Assembly: GCF_003952505.1 (NCBI RefSeq)
Contig: NZ_CP034450.1
Location: 2,170,001-2,234,000 of the forward strand
DNA length: 64,000 nucleotides
Source: Mesorhizobium sp. M4B.F.Ca.ET.058.02.1.1
GTDB lineage: Bacteria; Pseudomonadota; Alphaproteobacteria; Rhizobiales; Rhizobiaceae
Reading direction: 5' to 3'
Positions 32,782 to 42,043 of this stretch are shown here, piece by piece (positions within the stretch are counted from its first letter, which is position 1; every line of letters starts with the position of its first letter). Position numbers and translations under genes: made by a program. Below the pieces are notes generated by a model. That model was not told the origin of the DNA. It made no database searches and saw only the letters and a list, made by a program, of their open reading frames with translations.

Positions 32782-34224
32782 ATGGGCGCCGGCGCCTTGA
32801 CCAGGGAAGTCGACCTTCAGAACGCTGACCGCCAGCGCTGGCTGGCGCTCGCCGAAAAGGCGCTTGCCGGAGGCTCCTTCGAGGAGAGGCTCGTTTCGCA
32901 CAGCGACGACGGCATCCGCATCGAGCCGCTCTATGAGCGTGCGGTCACCATGGAACCGCTGGTCAGGGCAAATCCCGCAGCGGCGTGGATCGTCAGCCAG
33001 CGCGTCGACGATCCGGATGTCGCCCGCGCCAGGGCGCAGGCGCTGGAGGATGTCGCGCAGGGCGCCACCGGCCTGTCGCTGGTTTTCGAAGGGGCGCCGA
33101 ACGCTTTCGGCTATGGCCTGCCGCGGACGGCCGAGGCGCTGGAGACCGTGCTCGACGGCGTGCCGCTCAACCGCGTCCAGGTCCGCATCGATGCGCATCC
33201 CTGGAGCCGCGCGGTGGCCGACTGGCTGATAGCGTTCCTCGGCAAGCGCCGCTCCGATCCGACTAAGCTCAACCTCTCCTTCGGCATCGATCCGGCGGCG
33301 ATCTTCGCCGGCACCGGCCGGCTGCGCATGTCGATCGAGGCGCTGCAGGAATCTATGCCGCAATCGATGGCGCATTTCTTCTCCATGGGGGTGCCCGGCG
33401 TGCTGCTCGAGGCAGACGGGCGCGTCTTCCACAATGCCGGCGCCACCGAGGCGCAGGAGCTCGGCACCATGCTCGCCTCCGCGGTCTCCTATCTCAGGAT
33501 GTTCGAGAAGGCGCGCCAGCCGCTGGTCTATGCAGCGCCCCATATCGGCTTCGCGCTCAGCGTCGACCAGGACCAGTTGCTGTCGATGGCCAAGGTGCGA
33601 GCGCTGCGCCGGCTGTGGGCCCGCATCCAGGAAGTCTGCTCGATCCCGGCCTCGACGGCCAGCATCCATGCCGAGACGTCGTATCGCATGATGACGACGG
33701 CGGATCCGGAAACCAACATATTGCGCACGGCGATCGCCTGTTTCGCGGCCGCCGCCGGCGGGGCCGATTCGATCTCCATCCTGCCGCACACAATAGCGCA
33801 TGGGCTGCCGGCCGGCTTTGCCCGCCGCGTCGCCCGCAACGCGCAGTTGATCATGGCCGAGGAAAGCCATGTCGACCATGTCGCCGACCCTGCTGGCGGA
33901 TCGGGCGCCGTCGAGGCGCTGACCAATGATCTCTGCGCGGCCGCCTGGCAAGAATTCCAGCGCATCGAGGCCGAAGGCGGTGTGCTGACGAGCCTGCAGC
34001 AAGGCTATGTCCAGAACCGCGTCCAGACCGCCGCGGCAAAGCGCAATGCCGAATACCGGACCGGCTCGCGCGCGATCATCGGCACCACGCTGTTCCGTGC
34101 CGGCAGCGAACGCCCGGTCGAGACGTTGCCGGCCGAGCGGAGACCGGCGTTGACGGAAGGTGTCGCGACCTGCGAGCCGCTGTTTCCGGTGCGCATCGAC
34201 CAATCGATCGGAGCCGGCGCATGA
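32782..34224 (+). CDS. Methylmalonyl-CoA mutase small subunit
   Basis: A 480-aa small (beta, MutA-type) subunit. It has the mutase TIM-barrel fold with [17 protein letters not shown] and [33 protein letters not shown], but it lacks the C-terminal B12-binding domain with the DxHxxG motif, as expected for the non-catalytic subunit. With the next gene it forms the adenosylcobalamin-dependent enzyme interconverting methylmalonyl-CoA and succinyl-CoA, used in propionate and branched-chain degradation. A GGGAGGAGAG ribosome site precedes the ATG. Its end overlaps the large-subunit start by 4 nt (ATGA). Confidence 0.9.
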   Translation: MGAGALTREVDLQNADRQRWLALAEKALAGGSFEERLVSHSDDGIRIEPLYERAVTMEPLVRANPAAAWIVSQRVDDPDVARARAQALEDVAQGATGLSLVFEGAPNAFGYGLPRTAEALETVLDGVPLNRVQVRIDAHPWSRAVADWLIAFLGKRRSDPTKLNLSFGIDPAAIFAGTGRLRMSIEALQESMPQSMAHFFSMGVPGVLLEADGRVFHNAGATEAQELGTMLASAVSYLRMFEKARQPLVYAAPHIGFALSVDQDQLLSMAKVRALRRLWARIQEVCSIPASTASIHAETSYRMMTTADPETNILRTAIACFAAAAGGADSISILPHTIAHGLPAGFARRVARNAQLIMAEESHVDHVADPAGGSGAVEALTNDLCAAAWQEFQRIEAEGGVLTSLQQGYVQNRVQTAAAKRNAEYRTGSRAIIGTTLFRAGSERPVETLPAERRPALTEGVATCEPLFPVRIDQSIGAGA

Positions 34225-36344
34225 TCCCAGATTTCAGCCAAATCGGCTGGTCCGCGCCAGGACGCGCGCCGGTCGAGATCAAGGGGCTGCGGATGACGCC
34301 GGAGGGCATCGCCGTGAAGCATCTCTACACGCAGGGCGATCTCAGGGGCCTGTCGCATCTCGACACCTATCCGGGCCTGCAGCCCTTCGTGCGCGGCCCC
34401 TACCCGACGATGTATGTCCAGCAGCCTTGGACGATCCGGCAATATGCGGGGTTCTCGACGGCGGAAGAATCAAACGCCTTCTACCGGCGCAACCTCGCCG
34501 CCGGGCAGAAGGGCCTGTCGGTCGCCTTCGACCTCGCCACCCATCGCGGCTATGACAGCGACCATCCGCGCGTCGCAGGCGATGTCGGCATGGCGGGAGT
34601 CGCCATCGATTCCATCCTCGACATGCGCCAGCTGTTCGACGGCATTCCGCTCGGCGAAATGACGGTGTCGATGACCATGAACGGCGCGGTGCTGCCGGTC
34701 ATGGCGCTCTACATCGTGGCAGCGGAGGAACAGGGGGTTGCGCAGAAGGATCTCGCCGGAACCATTCAGAACGACATTCTGAAGGAGTTCATGGTCCGCA
34801 ACACCTACATTTATCCGCCAAAACCCTCGATGCGGATCGTGTCGGACATCTTCGCCTACACCTCGCGAAACATGCCGAAGTTCAACTCGATCTCGATCTC
34901 GGGCTACCACATGCAGGAAGCCGGTGCGACGGCGGACCTCGAGCTCGCCTACACCATCGCCGACGGCATTGAATATGCCCGCGCCGGTGTCGCCGCCGGC
35001 CTCGACATCGACCGCTTTGCGCCGCGGCTTTCCTTCTTCTGGGCCGTCGGCATGGACTTCTTCATGGAGGTCGCCAAGCTCAGGGCCGCGCGCCTGCTTT
35101 GGTCGAGCCTGATGAAGAAGAACTTTTCGCCGAAGGACGAGCGCTCACTGTCGCTGCGCACCCATTGCCAGACCTCGGGATGGTCGCTGACGGCGCAGGA
35201 CCCTTACAACAACATCACCCGCACCATGATCGAGGCGATGGCGGCGACACAAGGCCATACGCAGTCGCTGCACACCAATTCCTTCGACGAGGCGATGGCG
35301 CTGCCGACCGACCATTCGGCCCGCGTCGCCCGCAACACGCAGCTCATCCTGCAGAAGGAATCCGGCACCACGCGCGTCGTCGACCCGTGGGGCGGCTCGG
35401 CCTTCGTCGAGCGGCTGACGCATGACCTGGCGGCGCGCGCCCTCGCCCACATCGAGGAGGTCGAGAGCCTTGGCGGCATGGCCGCGGCGATCGAGAAAGG
35501 CATTCCCAAGCTGCGCATCGAGGAAGCCGCCGCCCGCACCCAGGCGCGCATCGATTCCGGCGAGCAGACGCTGGTCGGCGTCAACGCGCATCGGCCTCAA
35601 ACCGACATCGAGGTCGACGTGCTGAAGGTCGACAATGCCGAGGTCAAGGCCAGGCAGCTGGCGAAGCTGCAGCGGCTCAAAGGCACGCGCGATGTCGGCG
35701 CGGTCGACAGTGCGCTCGAAGCACTGACCCGCGCGGCGGAGAGCGGCGAGAACCTCTTGGAGTTCGCCATCCGCGCGGCGCGCGCCAACGCGACCGTCGG
35801 CGAGATATCGCTGGCGCTGGAGAAGGTTTTTGGGCGTCATGTCGCCTCGGTGCAGACGATCTCCGGCGTCTACCGCGATGCGCTCGGCGACAATCCGGCG
35901 GTCGACAGACTGCGGGACAAGATCGCGGCGTTCGAGAAGAAGTCCGGCAGCAAGCCGCGCATCCTGGTGGCCAAGATGGGCCAGGACGGCCACGACCGCG
36001 GCCAGAAGGTTATCGCCACTGCCTTTGCAGATCTCGGCTTCGACGTCACCGTCGGTCCGATGTTCCAGACGCCGGAGGAGATCGCCAAACTGGCGGTCCA
36101 GCACGACGTCGACATCATCGGCGCCTCCTCGCTCGCGGCCGGACACCTGACGCTGATCCCCCAGCTCAAGGAAGCCTTGAAGAAGCTCGGCCATGGCGAC
36201 ATGCTGATCGTCGCCGGCGGCGTCATCCCGCCGCAGGATTATGACGCCGTGCTAAGGGCGGGTGCGGCGGAAATCTTCCCGCCGGGCACGGTCATTCCCG
36301 AAGCGGCGGACAGGCTGATGGATCGGCTGCTGGCGGAAGGCTGA
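34221..36344 (+). CDS. Methylmalonyl-CoA mutase large subunit
   Basis: The 707-aa catalytic subunit. The N-terminal barrel domain contains [25 protein letters not shown] and [18 protein letters not shown]. The C-terminal cobalamin-binding domain (about 575-707) has the histidine ligand in [11 protein letters not shown] (about 590) and the later [15 protein letters not shown] and [12 protein letters not shown]. The homologue in Sinorhizobium has been called bhbA. Translationally coupled to the small subunit. The methylmalonyl-CoA epimerase and G-protein chaperone are not in this window. Confidence 0.95.
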   Translation: MIPDFSQIGWSAPGRAPVEIKGLRMTPEGIAVKHLYTQGDLRGLSHLDTYPGLQPFVRGPYPTMYVQQPWTIRQYAGFSTAEESNAFYRRNLAAGQKGLSVAFDLATHRGYDSDHPRVAGDVGMAGVAIDSILDMRQLFDGIPLGEMTVSMTMNGAVLPVMALYIVAAEEQGVAQKDLAGTIQNDILKEFMVRNTYIYPPKPSMRIVSDIFAYTSRNMPKFNSISISGYHMQEAGATADLELAYTIADGIEYARAGVAAGLDIDRFAPRLSFFWAVGMDFFMEVAKLRAARLLWSSLMKKNFSPKDERSLSLRTHCQTSGWSLTAQDPYNNITRTMIEAMAATQGHTQSLHTNSFDEAMALPTDHSARVARNTQLILQKESGTTRVVDPWGGSAFVERLTHDLAARALAHIEEVESLGGMAAAIEKGIPKLRIEEAAARTQARIDSGEQTLVGVNAHRPQTDIEVDVLKVDNAEVKARQLAKLQRLKGTRDVGAVDSALEALTRAAESGENLLEFAIRAARANATVGEISLALEKVFGRHVASVQTISGVYRDALGDNPAVDRLRDKIAAFEKKSGSKPRILVAKMGQDGHDRGQKVIATAFADLGFDVTVGPMFQTPEEIAKLAVQHDVDIIGASSLAAGHLTLIPQLKEALKKLGHGDMLIVAGGVIPPQDYDAVLRAGAAEIFPPGTVIPEAADRLMDRLLAEG

Positions 36345-36349
36345 GCGCT

Positions 36350-36403
36350 GTTATAATTTCTGTTGTAACGCGGAGAAAATGGCGTTATAATTCACGTTAC
36401 AAC
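36350..36403. promoter_or_regulatory. Operator-like repeats upstream of the toxin-antitoxin pair
   Basis: Two copies of GTTATAATT (36350-36358 and 36384-36392) are each followed by one half of an inverted pair, GTTGTAAC (36362-36369) and GTTACAAC (36396-36403). The spacing of the two units is 34 bp. They lie 12-66 nt before the AbrB-type antitoxin start, so autoregulation is inferred. The TATAAT elements may also form a -10 box. Confidence 0.6.
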
Positions 36404-36415
36404 AAGGCATCTGTC

Positions 36416-36637
36416 ATGAACACCACCATTCGCAAGATCGGCAATTCCGAAGGCGTTATCCTGCCGAAGGAACTCCTCGACCGCCTGAACATGAAGGCGG
36501 GCGATCAGCTCCAGATCGTTGAAACGGACAAGGGCATTGTCCTTGAACCAGTGGACGACAGCTTCGAGCGGCAGATGGAAGCCGCCCGCAAGGTCATGGA
36601 CAAGTACAAGGTCGCGCTTCAGAAGCTCGCCGAATGA
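36416..36637 (+). CDS. AbrB/MazE-family antitoxin
   Basis: A 73-aa SpoVT/AbrB-type swapped-hairpin DNA-binding protein (TTIRKIGNSEGVILPKELLDRLNMKAGDQLQIVET, about 3-36), followed by an acidic and basic helical tail that probably wraps the toxin. As the first gene of a two-gene unit with a Doc-family toxin it is the presumed antitoxin and repressor. Its stop overlaps the toxin start by 4 nt (ATGA). Upstream operator-like repeats support autoregulation. Confidence 0.85.
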   Translation: MNTTIRKIGNSEGVILPKELLDRLNMKAGDQLQIVETDKGIVLEPVDDSFERQMEAARKVMDKYKVALQKLAE

Positions 36638-37023
36638 GCTGGGAGTTTCTGTCGCGTCGCGCCGTCGAAGCGATGCACGCCGAGCAGTCGCGCCGAAATG
36701 GCGGCGCGCAGGGTTTGAGAGACGAGAATGCGCTCGAATCCGCGCTCGCCCGTGCCGAGAACAAGGCCAACTATGGTGATCCGTCGATCGAGGAACTGGC
36801 GGCGGCCTACATCTTCGGCATTGCCGGGAACCACGCGTTTGTCGATGGCAACAAGCGCACTGCCATGGTGGCGGCCGGCGCGTTCCTAATCATCAATGGC
36901 TACGGCCTTACAGCCGACGACGGTACGATCTACGAATTCGTGATGGGGGTTGCGGCGGGCGAGATCAACGAGGAAGGCGCCGCGGCATTCTTCCGCGACC
37001 ATGTGGTCAAGCTCGAGGACTAG
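36634..37023 (+). CDS. Doc (death-on-curing) family Fic-fold toxin
   Basis: A 129-aa Doc-type toxin. The catalytic motif HAFVDGNKR (about residues 67-75) matches the Fic/Doc consensus HxFx(D/N)xNKR. Phage P1 Doc uses this motif to phosphorylate EF-Tu and stop translation. Its partner is an AbrB-type protein rather than Phd, a pairing seen in chromosomal modules. It converges with and overlaps the GreA/GreB gene by 4 nt at its 3' end. Confidence 0.88.
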   Translation: MSWEFLSRRAVEAMHAEQSRRNGGAQGLRDENALESALARAENKANYGDPSIEELAAAYIFGIAGNHAFVDGNKRTAMVAAGAFLIINGYGLTADDGTIYEFVMGVAAGEINEEGAAAFFRDHVVKLED

Positions 37024-37502
37024 CTTTCGGCCTTGTCCGAGAGCTTCGTGATCTCCCACTCCTTGCCGTTGACGCTCGCGACATCGCCAAGCTTCTTGCC
37101 GAACAGCGCGATGGCCATCGGCGAGACATGGGAAATGCTGCCCTTTGACGGGTCGGCCTCGTCCTCACCGACGATCTTCCAATGCACCTTCTTGCCGTCA
37201 TCGCCTTCCAGCGTCACACCCATGCCGAAGCGCACCACTTCGCTACCCGGCTCCGGCACGGAAAGCTCGGCGCTCTCGCGCCTGGCGGTCCAGTAGCGCA
37301 GGTCGCGCGACACGACCGCAATGCGCTCGCGGTCCGCTCGTCTCTCGGCCTTGCCCAATTCGTCGCGCAGACCTTCGAGTTCCTGATCGATCATGGCCAG
37401 GCCGCGCTCCGTCACCAGGTTGCGATGCGGGCTGATCGGACGCTCGCCGATGCCGGCGATGGCGTTTTCGCTGTCTTCTTCGCGGGTAAAAGCTCTGCTC
37501 AT
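37020..37502 (-). CDS. GreA/GreB-family transcription elongation factor
   Basis: A 160-aa Gre factor that rescues backtracked RNA polymerase by stimulating RNA cleavage. It has an N-terminal coiled coil (about 30-75; LVTERGLAMIDQELEGLRDELGKAERRADRERIAVVSRDLRYWTAR) and a C-terminal FKBP-like domain (VVRFGMGVTLEGDDGKKVHWKIVGEDEAD and HVSPMAIALFGKKLGDVASVNGKEWEITKL). The size and the DLRYWTAR motif are closer to GreB than to GreA, but I leave the gene unnamed. Confidence 0.85.
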   Translation of the reverse strand: MSRAFTREEDSENAIAGIGERPISPHRNLVTERGLAMIDQELEGLRDELGKAERRADRERIAVVSRDLRYWTARRESAELSVPEPGSEVVRFGMGVTLEGDDGKKVHWKIVGEDEADPSKGSISHVSPMAIALFGKKLGDVASVNGKEWEITKLSDKAES

Positions 37503-37605
37503 CCAATGAACTTAGGCCCGGTGCCGCCTCTGTACAAGCCGTAGTCCGATGGCAGACCTGGCACGATTCCTGCGACAGGGATGGCAAACGCCAGGACCTG
37601 TGCCG

Positions 37606-38982
37606 ATGTTGAACAGACGAACGCTGCTCGCCCAGACCGCCGGCTTTGCCATCGCAGGCCTTTGTGCTGGCAAAGCCTCGGCCAAGGTCCTGCCCGGCAT
37701 CGAGAAGGCCTCGATGCGCGGTTCGATCAACGCCACCGAACTCGGCGTGCAGCCGGGCGCGCTTGACGACCAGAGCAAGGCCTTCACCAAGCTCCTCAAT
37801 GACGCCAGCGAGCGCGATGCGCCGGTGTTTTTGCCGCAGGGCTCCTATGTCGTGTCCAACCTCAGGCTGCCAGCGCGCCTACGCCTTAGCGGCGTGCCGG
37901 GCGCCACGCGCATCGTCTATGGCGGCAACGGGCATCTGATGATGGCCGAGCAGGCCGAGCATATCGAACTCAGCGGGCTGGTGTTCGACGGCTCGAACCG
38001 CTGGCTGGCTGACTATGCGCAGGGTCTGCTTGATCTCCGCCGCGTCGGCCATCTCGTCATCGACAATTGCCAGGTTACCGGCAGCGGCAAGAACGGGCTG
38101 GCGCTGGAACATGTTTCGGGCCGCGTTGAGCGTTCCGATATTTCCGGCGCGGCGGACGCCGGCATCTATTCGGTCGAGGCCGGCGGGCTTGAGATCTCCG
38201 GCAACACCGTGTCCGACTGCGCCAATGGCGGCATCCTGGTGCACCGCTGGCAGCAAGCGGAAGACGGCACCACCGTCAGCGGCAACCGTGTCGAGCGCAT
38301 AAGGGCCCGCAATGGCGGCACCGGCCAGAACGGCAACGGCATCAATGCCTTCCGCGCCGGCAATGTCGTCATCTCGGGCAACATCGTCTCGGACTGTGCC
38401 TTCTCGGCGATCCGCGCCAACAGTTCCAGCAATCTGCAGGTCATCGGCAACACCTGTTCGCGCTCGGGTGAGACGGCGCTCTATTCCGAATTCTCCTTCG
38501 AGGGCGCCATCATCGGCAACAACATCATCGACGGTGCGGCCAATGGCATTTCGATCGTCAATTTCAATGAAGGCGGCCGCATGGGTGTGTGCTCGAACAA
38601 CATCGTGCGCAATCTGTCGACGGTTGGCCCCTACCCCGCCGACGCGCCCGGCTTCGGCGTCGGCATCAGCGTCGAGGCCGACACCACGGTGTCGGGCAAT
38701 GTCGTCGAGAACGCGCCGCTTTACGGCATGCAGATCGGCTGGGGTCCGTATCTGCGCAATGTCGTGGCGACCGGCAACATCATTCGCAAGGTCGGCACCG
38801 GCATTGCCGTCTCGGTGGTCGAGGGCGCAGGAACGGCGATCATCTCGGACAATGTCATCGACGACGCGCTGAACGGCGCGATCATCGGCCAGCGCTGGGC
38901 CGATCCGGCAACCGCCGACCTTGCCCAGTCAGGCAATGCCGGCTACGCGCATCTGACCGTCGAGCGCAACCACGTTTCCTAG
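37606..38982 (+). CDS. Tat-exported beta-helix repeat protein (TIGR03808-like)
   Basis: A 458-aa protein with a twin-arginine signal peptide (MLNRRTLLAQTAGFAIAGLC ... ASA, cleavage near 26). The mature part is a right-handed parallel beta-helix of short repeats typical of pectate lyase-like proteins, with repeated VxxGNxVSDC and ISGNIVSD elements at about 175-400. It resembles TIGR03808, a family of twin-arginine-translocated repeat proteins of unknown function. The ATG at 37606 starts right before the signal peptide; an upstream start at 37549 would disturb it. A polysaccharide-active role is only suggested by the fold. Confidence 0.78.
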   Translation: MLNRRTLLAQTAGFAIAGLCAGKASAKVLPGIEKASMRGSINATELGVQPGALDDQSKAFTKLLNDASERDAPVFLPQGSYVVSNLRLPARLRLSGVPGATRIVYGGNGHLMMAEQAEHIELSGLVFDGSNRWLADYAQGLLDLRRVGHLVIDNCQVTGSGKNGLALEHVSGRVERSDISGAADAGIYSVEAGGLEISGNTVSDCANGGILVHRWQQAEDGTTVSGNRVERIRARNGGTGQNGNGINAFRAGNVVISGNIVSDCAFSAIRANSSSNLQVIGNTCSRSGETALYSEFSFEGAIIGNNIIDGAANGISIVNFNEGGRMGVCSNNIVRNLSTVGPYPADAPGFGVGISVEADTTVSGNVVENAPLYGMQIGWGPYLRNVVATGNIIRKVGTGIAVSVVEGAGTAIISDNVIDDALNGAIIGQRWADPATADLAQSGNAGYAHLTVERNHVS

Positions 38983-38984
38983 CG

Positions 38985-39989
38985 TTAGCCAAGCGCAGCG
39001 GTCGGCCTTAGCGACCCGACCTTGGCGCCGATCCGGCTTTCGACCGGCGGATTGGCCTGTTCGACGAGCCTGGCGGCAACCGCCTCGTCATCGTGCAACA
39101 GCCTGGCCAGCACGGCGGCGATCATCACCTCGGCTCCTCTGCCGGCACCGTCATCGCATTTCAGCGCGATGCCGAGGCCGAGTTCGGGAATGGCGGCGCA
39201 ATAGACGCCCTCGGCGCCGGTTTTGACGAAGATGCGGCCGGGCGCTGCCTGCATCAGCGCGACATCGGCCTTACCGGTGCCAGCGACGAGGAACGGCTCG
39301 GCCGTGCACGCCGACAAAAGCCGCTTCGCCGCTTTGGCGCGCTGCGGCGAAAAGCCGGTGCCTGTCGCCATGCGGGCAAAACCCAGCGCGAAGCTTTTCA
39401 GCGGCACGGCATAGGTCGGGATCGAGCAGCCGTCGGTGGCGCAATGGTCGACGTCATGGGCAGCCTCCGTCACCGACTGCATGGCATCGCGCACCATCTC
39501 CTGCTGCGCATGGCCGGCTTTGACGTAGCCCCTGTGGGCAATCCCGGAATGCACGCAGGTACAGAGGAAGCCGGCATGCTTGCCGGAGCAGTTGTTGTGT
39601 AGCGCATTCGGCACGCTGCCGGTGCGGGCGAGAGCAATGGTGGTGTCATGGTTCGACGGCCAATGCGCGCCGCATTCGAGCGCGCTTCCGTCCAGACCGG
39701 CTTTCGCCAGCATCGCTTGCGCCAGTTCGACATGCGCCGGCTCGCCGGAATGCGAGGCGCAGGCCAGCGCCAGTTCTCGGTCGCCGAAGCCATAGGCGTC
39801 GGCCGTACCGCTTTCGACTAGCGGCAGCGCCTGGATCGCCTTCACAGCCGAGCGCGGAAACACCGGACGCGCCGTGTCGCCGATCTCCAGCAACGGCTTG
39901 CCGTCGGCGTCGAAGACAGCGACCGCGCCGCGATGGGCACTCTCGACCACCGCGCCGCGCAGAACCTCGACCAGAACCGGATTTGCCAT
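38985..39989 (-). CDS. Rhizobial-type (class 3) L-asparaginase
   Basis: A 334-aa asparaginase of the PF06089 type, unrelated to the E. coli enzymes and studied in Rhizobium etli. It hydrolyses asparagine to aspartate and ammonia. Visible features are LALACASHSGEPAHVE (about residues 72-87), NNCSGKHAGFLC with the conserved Ser-Gly-Lys, and ATDGCSIPTYAVPLKSFALGFAR. The C-terminal KTGAEGVYCAAIPELGLGIALKC contains the family Lys. No signal peptide. It converges with the Tat-exported repeat protein gene, with a gap of 2 nt. Confidence 0.85.
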   Translation of the reverse strand: MANPVLVEVLRGAVVESAHRGAVAVFDADGKPLLEIGDTARPVFPRSAVKAIQALPLVESGTADAYGFGDRELALACASHSGEPAHVELAQAMLAKAGLDGSALECGAHWPSNHDTTIALARTGSVPNALHNNCSGKHAGFLCTCVHSGIAHRGYVKAGHAQQEMVRDAMQSVTEAAHDVDHCATDGCSIPTYAVPLKSFALGFARMATGTGFSPQRAKAAKRLLSACTAEPFLVAGTGKADVALMQAAPGRIFVKTGAEGVYCAAIPELGLGIALKCDDGAGRGAEVMIAAVLARLLHDDEAVAARLVEQANPPVESRIGAKVGSLRPTAALG

Positions 39990-40043
39990 GCTGCCTCCCG
40001 CACGCGCGCGCCCAGAGCGCGCCGCTTTAAATGCGGGCCGCTT

Positions 40044-41210
40044 CTACCTGATCCGGTCGAGAATGGAAACGTAGTTGGCAACGGCAGCGCCGCCCATGTT
40101 GAAGATGCCGCCGAGCTTGGCGCCCGGCACCTGGATGCCGCCGGCCTCGCCGGTGAGCTGCATGGCGGTCAGCACATGCATCGACACGCCGGTGGCACCG
40201 ATCGGGTGGCCCTTGGCCTTCAGGCCGCCGGAGGGGTTGACCGGCAGGCGGCCGTCCCTAGCTGTCGTGCCGTCAAGCGCCAGCTTCGCGCCCTCGCCGG
40301 GTCTGGCTAGGCCCATAGCCTCATACTCGATCAGTTCGGCGATGGTGAAGCAGTCATGCGTCTCGACGAAGGAGAGGTCGTCCAATGTCACGCCGGCCTT
40401 CTTCAGCGCCTGGTTCCAGGCTTGCTCGCAGCCCTCGAAGGCGAGGATGTCGCGCTTCGACATCGGCAGGAAGTCCTGGACGTGCTCGTTGGCGCGGAAG
40501 GTCACGGCGCGGCGCATCCTCAGTGCCGTCGCGGTGTCGGTGAGCACGAGCGCCGCGGCACCATCGGAGACCAGCGAGCAATCGGTGCGCTTCAGCGGGC
40601 CGGCGACGAATGGGTTCTTCTCGCTCTCTTGGCGGCAGAACTCGTAGCCGAAATCCTTGCGCATCTGCGCATAGGGATTGTCGACGCCGTTCTTATGGTT
40701 CTTGGCGGCGATCATGGCGAGCGCATCCGACTGGTCGCCATAGCGCTGGAAATAGGCCTGCGCGATCTTGCCGAAGACCCCGGCAAAGCCGGCCGGCGTG
40801 TCGCCGTCCTCCGGCAGATAGGAGGCCTTGAGCAGGTTCTTGCCGATCTCGGGGCCGGGCGTGGTCGTCATCTGCTCGGCGCCGACCACCAGTACGATGC
40901 GGGCGGCATTGGCGTCGATGGCGCGGATGCCTTGCCTGACAGCGGCGGAGCCGGTGGCGCAGGCGTTCTCGACCCGCGTCGCCGGCTTGAAGCGCAGCCG
41001 GTCGTCGGCCTGCAGGACCAGGCTCGCGGTGAAATCCTGCGGCGAGAAGCCGGCATTGAAATGGCCGAGCACGATCTCGTCGACATCGTCCGGGCCGATG
41101 CCGGCATGGTCGAGCGCCTCCACGGCAACCTTGGTGATCAGACCCTCGAGCGTCTCGCCCTCGAGCTTGCCGAAGCGCGAATGCGCCCAGCCGACGATGC
41201 ATGCGGTCAT
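40044..41210 (-). CDS. Thiolase family protein (acetyl-CoA acetyltransferase, SCP-x-like)
   Basis: A 388-aa thiolase-fold protein. The active-site cysteine is in RVENACATGSAAVRQG (about Cys85). The C-terminal HPIGATGVSMHVLTAMQL carries the family His. The middle DCSLVSDGAAALVLTD and ETHDCFTIAELIEYEAMGL regions are typical of the SCP-x-like thiolases of alphaproteobacteria. A biosynthetic or degradative role is not decided by the sequence. The second ATG (41210) has GGAGG upstream and is preferred over 41222. It is divergent from betI. Confidence 0.85.
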   Translation of the reverse strand: MTACIVGWAHSRFGKLEGETLEGLITKVAVEALDHAGIGPDDVDEIVLGHFNAGFSPQDFTASLVLQADDRLRFKPATRVENACATGSAAVRQGIRAIDANAARIVLVVGAEQMTTTPGPEIGKNLLKASYLPEDGDTPAGFAGVFGKIAQAYFQRYGDQSDALAMIAAKNHKNGVDNPYAQMRKDFGYEFCRQESEKNPFVAGPLKRTDCSLVSDGAAALVLTDTATALRMRRAVTFRANEHVQDFLPMSKRDILAFEGCEQAWNQALKKAGVTLDDLSFVETHDCFTIAELIEYEAMGLARPGEGAKLALDGTTARDGRLPVNPSGGLKAKGHPIGATGVSMHVLTAMQLTGEAGGIQVPGAKLGGIFNMGGAAVANYVSILDRIR

Positions 41211-41401
41211 AACAGCCTCCATTTGCCGCGCAGCCTGGCGTGTGTGGATCTTCAGGTAATGCCGGCCTGACCTGAACCTCCACCCACGCTAGCACGTCCT
41301 GTCGCGACATGAGATTCAATATTGTTCAACTGTGAACTTTTTTCCAGCCAATGGGATGGGCCAGAGCCGCACGATCGGTTGATCCCGGCATCGATTTTTT
41401 G

Positions 41402-41421
41402 TTGATTGATCCGTCAATAAA
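41402..41421. promoter_or_regulatory. Putative BetI operator
   Basis: TTGATTGA (41402-41409), a 4-bp spacer, then TCAATAAA (41414-41421): an inverted repeat with seven of eight positions paired. The inner ATTGA...TCAAT is perfect. It sits 32-51 nt before betI, the usual position of the BetI binding site, and close to an AT-rich -10 region. Confidence 0.65.
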
Positions 41422-41452
41422 AAATAATCTCGCTTTGAGCCCGGATCCCAGA

Positions 41453-42043
41453 ATGCCGAAAATCGGAATGGAACCCTTGCGCCGCAAGGCGCTCATCGAC
41501 GCGACGATCTCTGCGATCGGCGAGCGCGGCTCGCTGGACGTGACGATGTCGGAGATCGCTGGCCGCGCCGGCGTGTCGTCGGCGTTGGCGCACCACTATT
41601 TCGGCGCCAAGGACGAGCTTTTGTTCGCGACGATGCGGCACATACTGGCGGAGCTCAACACCGATACAAGGCGCGCACTTCGCGCCACCGGCACGGCGCG
41701 CCAGCGCGTCTCGGCCGTGGTCGCCGTCAGCTTCTCCGACGACCAGTTCCAGCCCGAGACCATCGCCGCATGGCTTGCCTTCTATGTCGAGGCGCAGAAG
41801 TCATCGGCTTTGCGGCGCCTGCTCAAGGTCTATGCAAGGCGGCTGCACTCGAACCTGATGAGCGGGCTGACCGGCATCCTGTCCAGACGCCAGGCGGATC
41901 GCGTCGCCGAAGCCACGGCGGCGATGATCGACGGGCTCTATATCCGGCGCGCGCTGAAGGACGGCGTGCCGGACGCGGCGACGGCCATCGCGCTCGTCGA
42001 AGATTATCTCGAAACCAAGCTCAGCGGACGGAGCCTGCCTTGA
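41453..42043 (+). CDS. betI: BetI, choline-responsive TetR-type repressor
   Basis: A 196-aa TetR-family repressor. The helix-turn-helix is in the first 60 residues ([48 protein letters not shown]), nearly identical to the BetI pattern. In the presence of choline BetI releases the bet promoter. The ATG at 41453 gives the family length. The gene heads the betI-betC-dehydratase-betA-betB cluster, and its stop overlaps the TTG start of betC. Confidence 0.92.
   Translation: MPKIGMEPLRRKALIDATISAIGERGSLDVTMSEIAGRAGVSSALAHHYFGAKDELLFATMRHILAELNTDTRRALRATGTARQRVSAVVAVSFSDDQFQPETIAAWLAFYVEAQKSSALRRLLKVYARRLHSNLMSGLTGILSRRQADRVAEATAAMIDGLYIRRALKDGVPDAATAIALVEDYLETKLSGRSLP

Noticed and set aside
41770..42039. 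An upstream extension of betC
   Set aside because: It overlaps betI in another frame; BetC homology begins at the TTG at 42040.
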